Source: ZCTH02-B3 sp036563895 (GTDB lineage: Bacteria > Bacillota > Bacilli > Paenibacillales > Paenibacillaceae). Taken from it: DNA of 24,044 bases. A program made the position numbers and the translations under genes. A model generated the notes under the pieces. It was not told the DNA's origin. It worked only from the letters and a program-made list of their open reading frames with translations, and made no database searches. Below, piece by piece: positions 21,639 to 24,044 of this stretch (its first letter is position 1; the number at the start of each line of letters is the position of its first letter). The stretch is from contig DATCLN010000207.1 of NCBI GenBank assembly GCA_036563895.1, positions 1 to 24,044 of the forward strand, given 5' to 3'.

Positions 21639-22451
21639 ATGAAACCCGCCGTGCTGCTGCACGCGCTGCTGGCCGTCTCCCTCGCTTCTTTCGCCGCGGC
21701 GGCCCCGGCCGGATGGGACGAAAAAAGCGCTCCCGTCCAGGGGGAACGCGTCTACCACTTCGGATTCAAGAAAAGCCGCGGCGGCCTGCCGGCGTCCATC
21801 GACGGAGAGGGATTCGCGCCCCTTTTGGACCGCTACGGCGCCATCTTCATGGGAGATCCGTCCCAAAAGACGCTGTATCTGACCTTCGACAACGGCTACG
21901 AAAACGGATATACGGCAAAGATTCTGGACGTGCTGAAGGATCGCGGGGTTCCGGCGGTGTTTTTCGTCACGGGGCATTACGTCCGGACGCAGCCGGAGCT
22001 GCTTCGCCGGATGACGGAGGAGGGGCATCTGATCGGCAACCATTCGTGGTCCCATCCCGATCTGACGACGCTCGGCGAAGAGCGAATCCGCGACGAGCTG
22101 GAGCGGGTGGAGAAGGAGGTGGCCCGGCTGACCGGACAGCGGCGGATGGTGTTCCTCAGGCCGCCGCGGGGCGTGTTCAGCGAGCGGACGCTGGCCGTCA
22201 GCCGGAAGCTGGGGTATGTGAACGTGTTCTGGTCGGTGGCTTACAAGGACTGGGAAACGAACCGGCAGCGGGGCGCGGACTACGCCTTCCGCCAAGTGAC
22301 GGAACAGCTGCACCCCGGCGCCATCATTTTGCTGCACGCCGTGTCGCGGGACAACGCCGAGGCGATGGGGAAGATCATCGACGAAGCCCGCCGGCGGGGG
22401 TACACCTTTGCCAGGTTGGACGAGCTGCTGCCCGGCCCGGTCATGCGGTGA
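21639..22451 (+). CDS. pdaA: PdaA-type polysaccharide deacetylase (muramic delta-lactam synthesis)
   Basis: A 270-residue secreted NodB-family deacetylase with a signal peptide (about residues 1-22). The stretch YHFGFKKSRGGLPASIDGEG (39-58) is characteristic of PdaA rather than general deacetylases. Catalytic motifs are TFDNGY (82-87, Asp84), HSWSHP (135-140, His135/His139 for the metal), RPPRG (174-178) and LLHAVS (231-236). PdaA removes the acetyl group from N-acetylmuramic acid during spore cortex formation, a step to the muramic-delta-lactam. GGAGGTG at 21624-21630 precedes the ATG. The 3' end overlaps the 3' end of sleB by 11 bases in convergent orientation. The two products act on the same modified sugar. 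Confidence 0.94.
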   Translation: MKPAVLLHALLAVSLASFAAAAPAGWDEKSAPVQGERVYHFGFKKSRGGLPASIDGEGFAPLLDRYGAIFMGDPSQKTLYLTFDNGYENGYTAKILDVLKDRGVPAVFFVTGHYVRTQPELLRRMTEEGHLIGNHSWSHPDLTTLGEERIRDELERVEKEVARLTGQRRMVFLRPPRGVFSERTLAVSRKLGYVNVFWSVAYKDWETNRQRGADYAFRQVTEQLHPGAIILLHAVSRDNAEAMGKIIDEARRRGYTFARLDELLPGPVMR

Positions 22452-23097
22452 ACACGTGGTTGCCGATCTTCACGAGGATCGGGCGGGAACGGATCCATTT
22501 GTTGACGGCGGTTTTCGGATTGTAGTAAAACAGCGCGCCGCGGCTCGGGTCCCACCCGCGCACCGCTTCTTTTGCCGCCTTGTAGGCCGTGGCGTTCGGC
22601 GTCAGCCAGATCTGGCCGTCGTCCACCGCCGTGAAGGCGCCGGGCTGGAAGACGACGCCGCGGAGGGTGTCCGGGAACTGGTCCGACTGCAGCCGGTTCA
22701 TCACGACGGCGGCTACCGCCACCTGGCCTTCGTAGGGTTCGCCGCGGGCCTCGCTGTACACGACCCGGGCCAGAAGCTCCATTTCATGCAGGTTGACCGT
22801 ATATTTGCGCAGGGCGCGCCACGTGGACGGGCCCACGATCCCGTCGCTGGCCAGTCCGTAGCGGATCTGGAACTTGCGCACCGCTTCCGCCGTTTTCGGC
22901 CCGTAGACGCCGTCCAGGGCTTCCGTGTAAAGTCCCAGCACTTTCAGGCGGTACTGCACGTCCCACACGTCGCCGTTCGCGCTGCCCAGTTTCAGGACCG
23001 GCGCCTGGGCGGCATCCGCCGCGGCCGGACCCGGAAGGGTTATGCCAAGCGTCAGGATGGCGATGAGGAAGGTGAAGAAAACGCTTTTCCTCTTCAT
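22441..23097 (-). CDS. sleB: spore cortex-lytic enzyme SleB (germination-specific hydrolase)
   Basis: 218 residues: signal peptide (about 1-30), PG_binding_1 repeat domain (about 36-97, GDVWDVQYRLKVLGLY and GVYGPKTAEAVRKFQ), and the Hydrolase_2 catalytic domain (about 105-217). The catalytic Glu116 lies in VVYSEARGE, followed by GQVAVAAVVMNRLQ, and GALFYYNPKTA is near the end. SleB cleaves cortex peptidoglycan that carries muramic-delta-lactam when spores germinate; CwlJ-like members lack the binding domain seen here. GAAGGGGGACGGG lies before the ATG. A good sigma-A-like promoter lies upstream, in addition to any forespore promoter. The usual ypeB partner is not next to it, and the gene is 88 bases downstream of the DUF1992 gene. 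Confidence 0.93.
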   Translation of the reverse strand: MKRKSVFFTFLIAILTLGITLPGPAAADAAQAPVLKLGSANGDVWDVQYRLKVLGLYTEALDGVYGPKTAEAVRKFQIRYGLASDGIVGPSTWRALRKYTVNLHEMELLARVVYSEARGEPYEGQVAVAAVVMNRLQSDQFPDTLRGVVFQPGAFTAVDDGQIWLTPNATAYKAAKEAVRGWDPSRGALFYYNPKTAVNKWIRSRPILVKIGNHVFTA

Positions 23098-23126
23098 CGT
23101 TGCCCGTCCCCCTTCTTCGGTTCACG

Positions 23127-23156
23127 ATTATAGGGGAACTCCTGCGCTTGGCTCAA
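23127..23156 (-). promoter_or_regulatory. candidate sigma-A-like promoter for sleB
   Basis: On the minus strand, TTGAGC (23156-23151), 18 bases and a perfect TATAAT (23132-23127), 30 bases before the sleB start. Since sleB is a forespore gene in B. subtilis, a housekeeping-type promoter is noteworthy. Confidence 0.5.
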
Positions 23157-23184
23157 CCTGAAAAACCTGGAAGAATCAATCGTT

Positions 23185-23592
23185 TCAGGGGCCGTCGGGT
23201 CTGCGTCCGTCCCCTTCGTTTCCCGCCAGCCGTTCCTCCAGCTTCGCCTCGTAGGCCGAAAAAACGGACAAATCCTTCCAGCCCCGCTGTTCCATGAGGG
23301 TTCGGTAACGAAGGCGTCTCAGCGTCAGTTCGGTCTGCAGCCGTTTGCGCTCCCCTTCGTCCTTGGCGCAGCGGAGCAGATCCTCCAGGGTCAGCATTTC
23401 CTTGCGCAGCTGCATTTCCTCCGGCAAAAGGCCGGCGTTCTTCAGCACCTTGAACGCCAGCCGCAGCTCTTCCGGCACGCCTTCCGCGTCGTCGGGCGGC
23501 AGCGGCTTGCCGAAGCCTGGCAGACGGTCGAATTCGCCGCGTTCGATGGCCTCTTTGATTTTTTCCTCGGCGATGGAACGGAACGCGTCCAT
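23185..23592 (-). CDS. DUF1992 (DnaJ-homologue C28-like conserved region) protein
   Basis: A 135-residue soluble protein. Its first about 70 residues match DUF1992: MDAFRSIAEEKIKEAIERGE, FDRLPGFGKPLPPDD and LRLAFKVLKNAGLLPEE. The remainder is a charged helical tail (roughly 75-125) that may form a coiled coil. The function of the family is unknown. ATG 23592 is chosen because the family starts there and AAAGG follows a GGGGG run just upstream; the frame can be extended to TTG 23658 without similarity. It is on the same strand as sleB, with a candidate sleB promoter in the 88-base gap. Confidence 0.88.
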   Translation of the reverse strand: MDAFRSIAEEKIKEAIERGEFDRLPGFGKPLPPDDAEGVPEELRLAFKVLKNAGLLPEEMQLRKEMLTLEDLLRCAKDEGERKRLQTELTLRRLRYRTLMEQRGWKDLSVFSAYEAKLEERLAGNEGDGRRPDGP

Positions 23593-23747
23593 GAACCTTT
23601 CCCCCGGTGGCGTTTGCGTCCTTTCCCCTATTGTTTCAAATGGCGGCGGTTCGGGCAAGGTTTTTTGGGGCCGTGTTGTTGTTCTGTGATATTGTCAGGG
23701 TGTAACTGATCCGAGAAAATGTCAGTATGAGCAAGGAGTAGATCACC

Positions 23748-24044
23748 TTGACAAAGAACGAACTGAAACGCGCTATGGTTCTTGAAAAATGGATCGATGG
23801 CCATCTCACGGAACAGGATGTTGCACGCAACCTGGGCATCAGTGTCCGTCAAGCGTATCGGCTCAAGGCCAAATATCGTCACGGAGGTGCACAAGCGATC
23901 GCACATGGGAATCGGGGCCGTAAGCCCGCTCATACCTTGGCCGATTCGCTTAAACAACGCGTGCAGCTCTTGTATCAGGAGCGCTACTTCGGAAGCAATG
24001 CCACCCACTTTGCCGAGCTGTTGGCCGAACACGAAAACATCCAT
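23748..24044 (+). CDS. ISNCY-type transposase, N-terminal part (3' end outside window)
   Basis: The frame runs off the window after 99 codons. It opens with TTG; AAGGAG (23733-23738) lies nine bases ahead, so TTG is the likely start. The helix-turn-helix reads LTEQDVARNLGISVRQAYRL (residues about 20-39), followed by AHGNRGRKP and YQERYFGSNATHFAELLAEH, the N-terminal plan of ISNCY/IS1202-like transposases. The catalytic domain is beyond the edge, so intactness cannot be judged. The IS left end must lie between the DUF1992 start and 23748, probably near 23670-23720; it cannot be fixed without the right end. A minus-strand frame across the same stretch has no similarity. Confidence 0.8.
   Translation, partial: MTKNELKRAMVLEKWIDGHLTEQDVARNLGISVRQAYRLKAKYRHGGAQAIAHGNRGRKPAHTLADSLKQRVQLLYQERYFGSNATHFAELLAEHENIH

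Noticed and set aside
1..24044. tRNA, rRNA, riboswitch or T-box elements
   Set aside because: I saw no cloverleaf, rRNA signature or conserved riboswitch core in the intergenic stretches. A covariance-model search would be needed to exclude weak cases.

Overview
The window looks like chromosomal DNA from a GC-rich (about 60% or more), spore-forming Firmicute, most likely of the Paenibacillaceae. Three things support this. The left edge carries the conserved tail of the walRK (yycFG) operon: yycH, yycI, yycJ, an HtrA protease and rlmH. There are spore-specific genes: a PdaA-type deacetylase, a SleB-type cortex-lytic enzyme and a LysM+Gmad2 protein. Shine-Dalgarno sequences are strong and some starts are GTG or TTG. 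The genus is an inference I would not press.

Layout. 1-4.8 kb: yycH (5' end outside the window), yycI, yycJ/walJ, a small antisense gene overlapping the yycJ 3' end, and the membrane-anchored HtrA, closed by a terminator. 4.9-9.3 kb: intact rlmH, a DUF423 membrane protein and guaD are interspersed with broken genes. The broken genes are a CPBP-protease remnant with an internal deletion, a DUF1801 gene split by one amber codon, a ferric-reductase-like flavoprotein with a one-base frameshift, and the tail of a histidine kinase. 9.29-10.0 kb: a macro-domain gene preceded by a promoter covered by two copies of a palindrome and by a strong hairpin. 10.0-11.85 kb: a cluster of AT-rich repeats interrupted by a complete IS1380-family element with 13-bp terminal inverted repeats and a 5-bp target duplication (TCGTA). 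11.9-15.3 kb: 3-methyladenine glycosylase, an orphan SLH repeat, the LysM-Gmad2 protein, a 15-bp degenerate tandem repeat and a large SLH/CAP surface protein.

15.3-20.1 kb: a glutathione-peroxidase-like protein on the plus strand faces a minus-strand run of M29 aminopeptidase, luciferase-like monooxygenase and D-2-hydroxyacid dehydrogenase, ending in a strong terminator. A short FAD-only thioredoxin-reductase-like protein follows. 20.1-23.7 kb: a chemotaxis receptor with almost no extracellular domain (with a sigma-D-like -10 box), pdaA and sleB convergent and overlapping by 11 bp, and a DUF1992 protein. The right edge enters a second, different insertion sequence (ISNCY-type transposase N-terminus with a TTG start).

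Functional themes are cell-envelope homeostasis (Wal operon, HtrA, SLH/CAP and LysM proteins), spore cortex modification and lysis (PdaA makes the muramic lactam that SleB recognises), and nucleotide/ADP-ribose metabolism and base repair (guaD, macro domain, mpg). I found no rRNA, tRNA or CRISPR array and no convincing undescribed multi-gene system. The least explained parts are the double palindrome and hairpin ahead of the macro-domain gene and the repeat cluster behind it.
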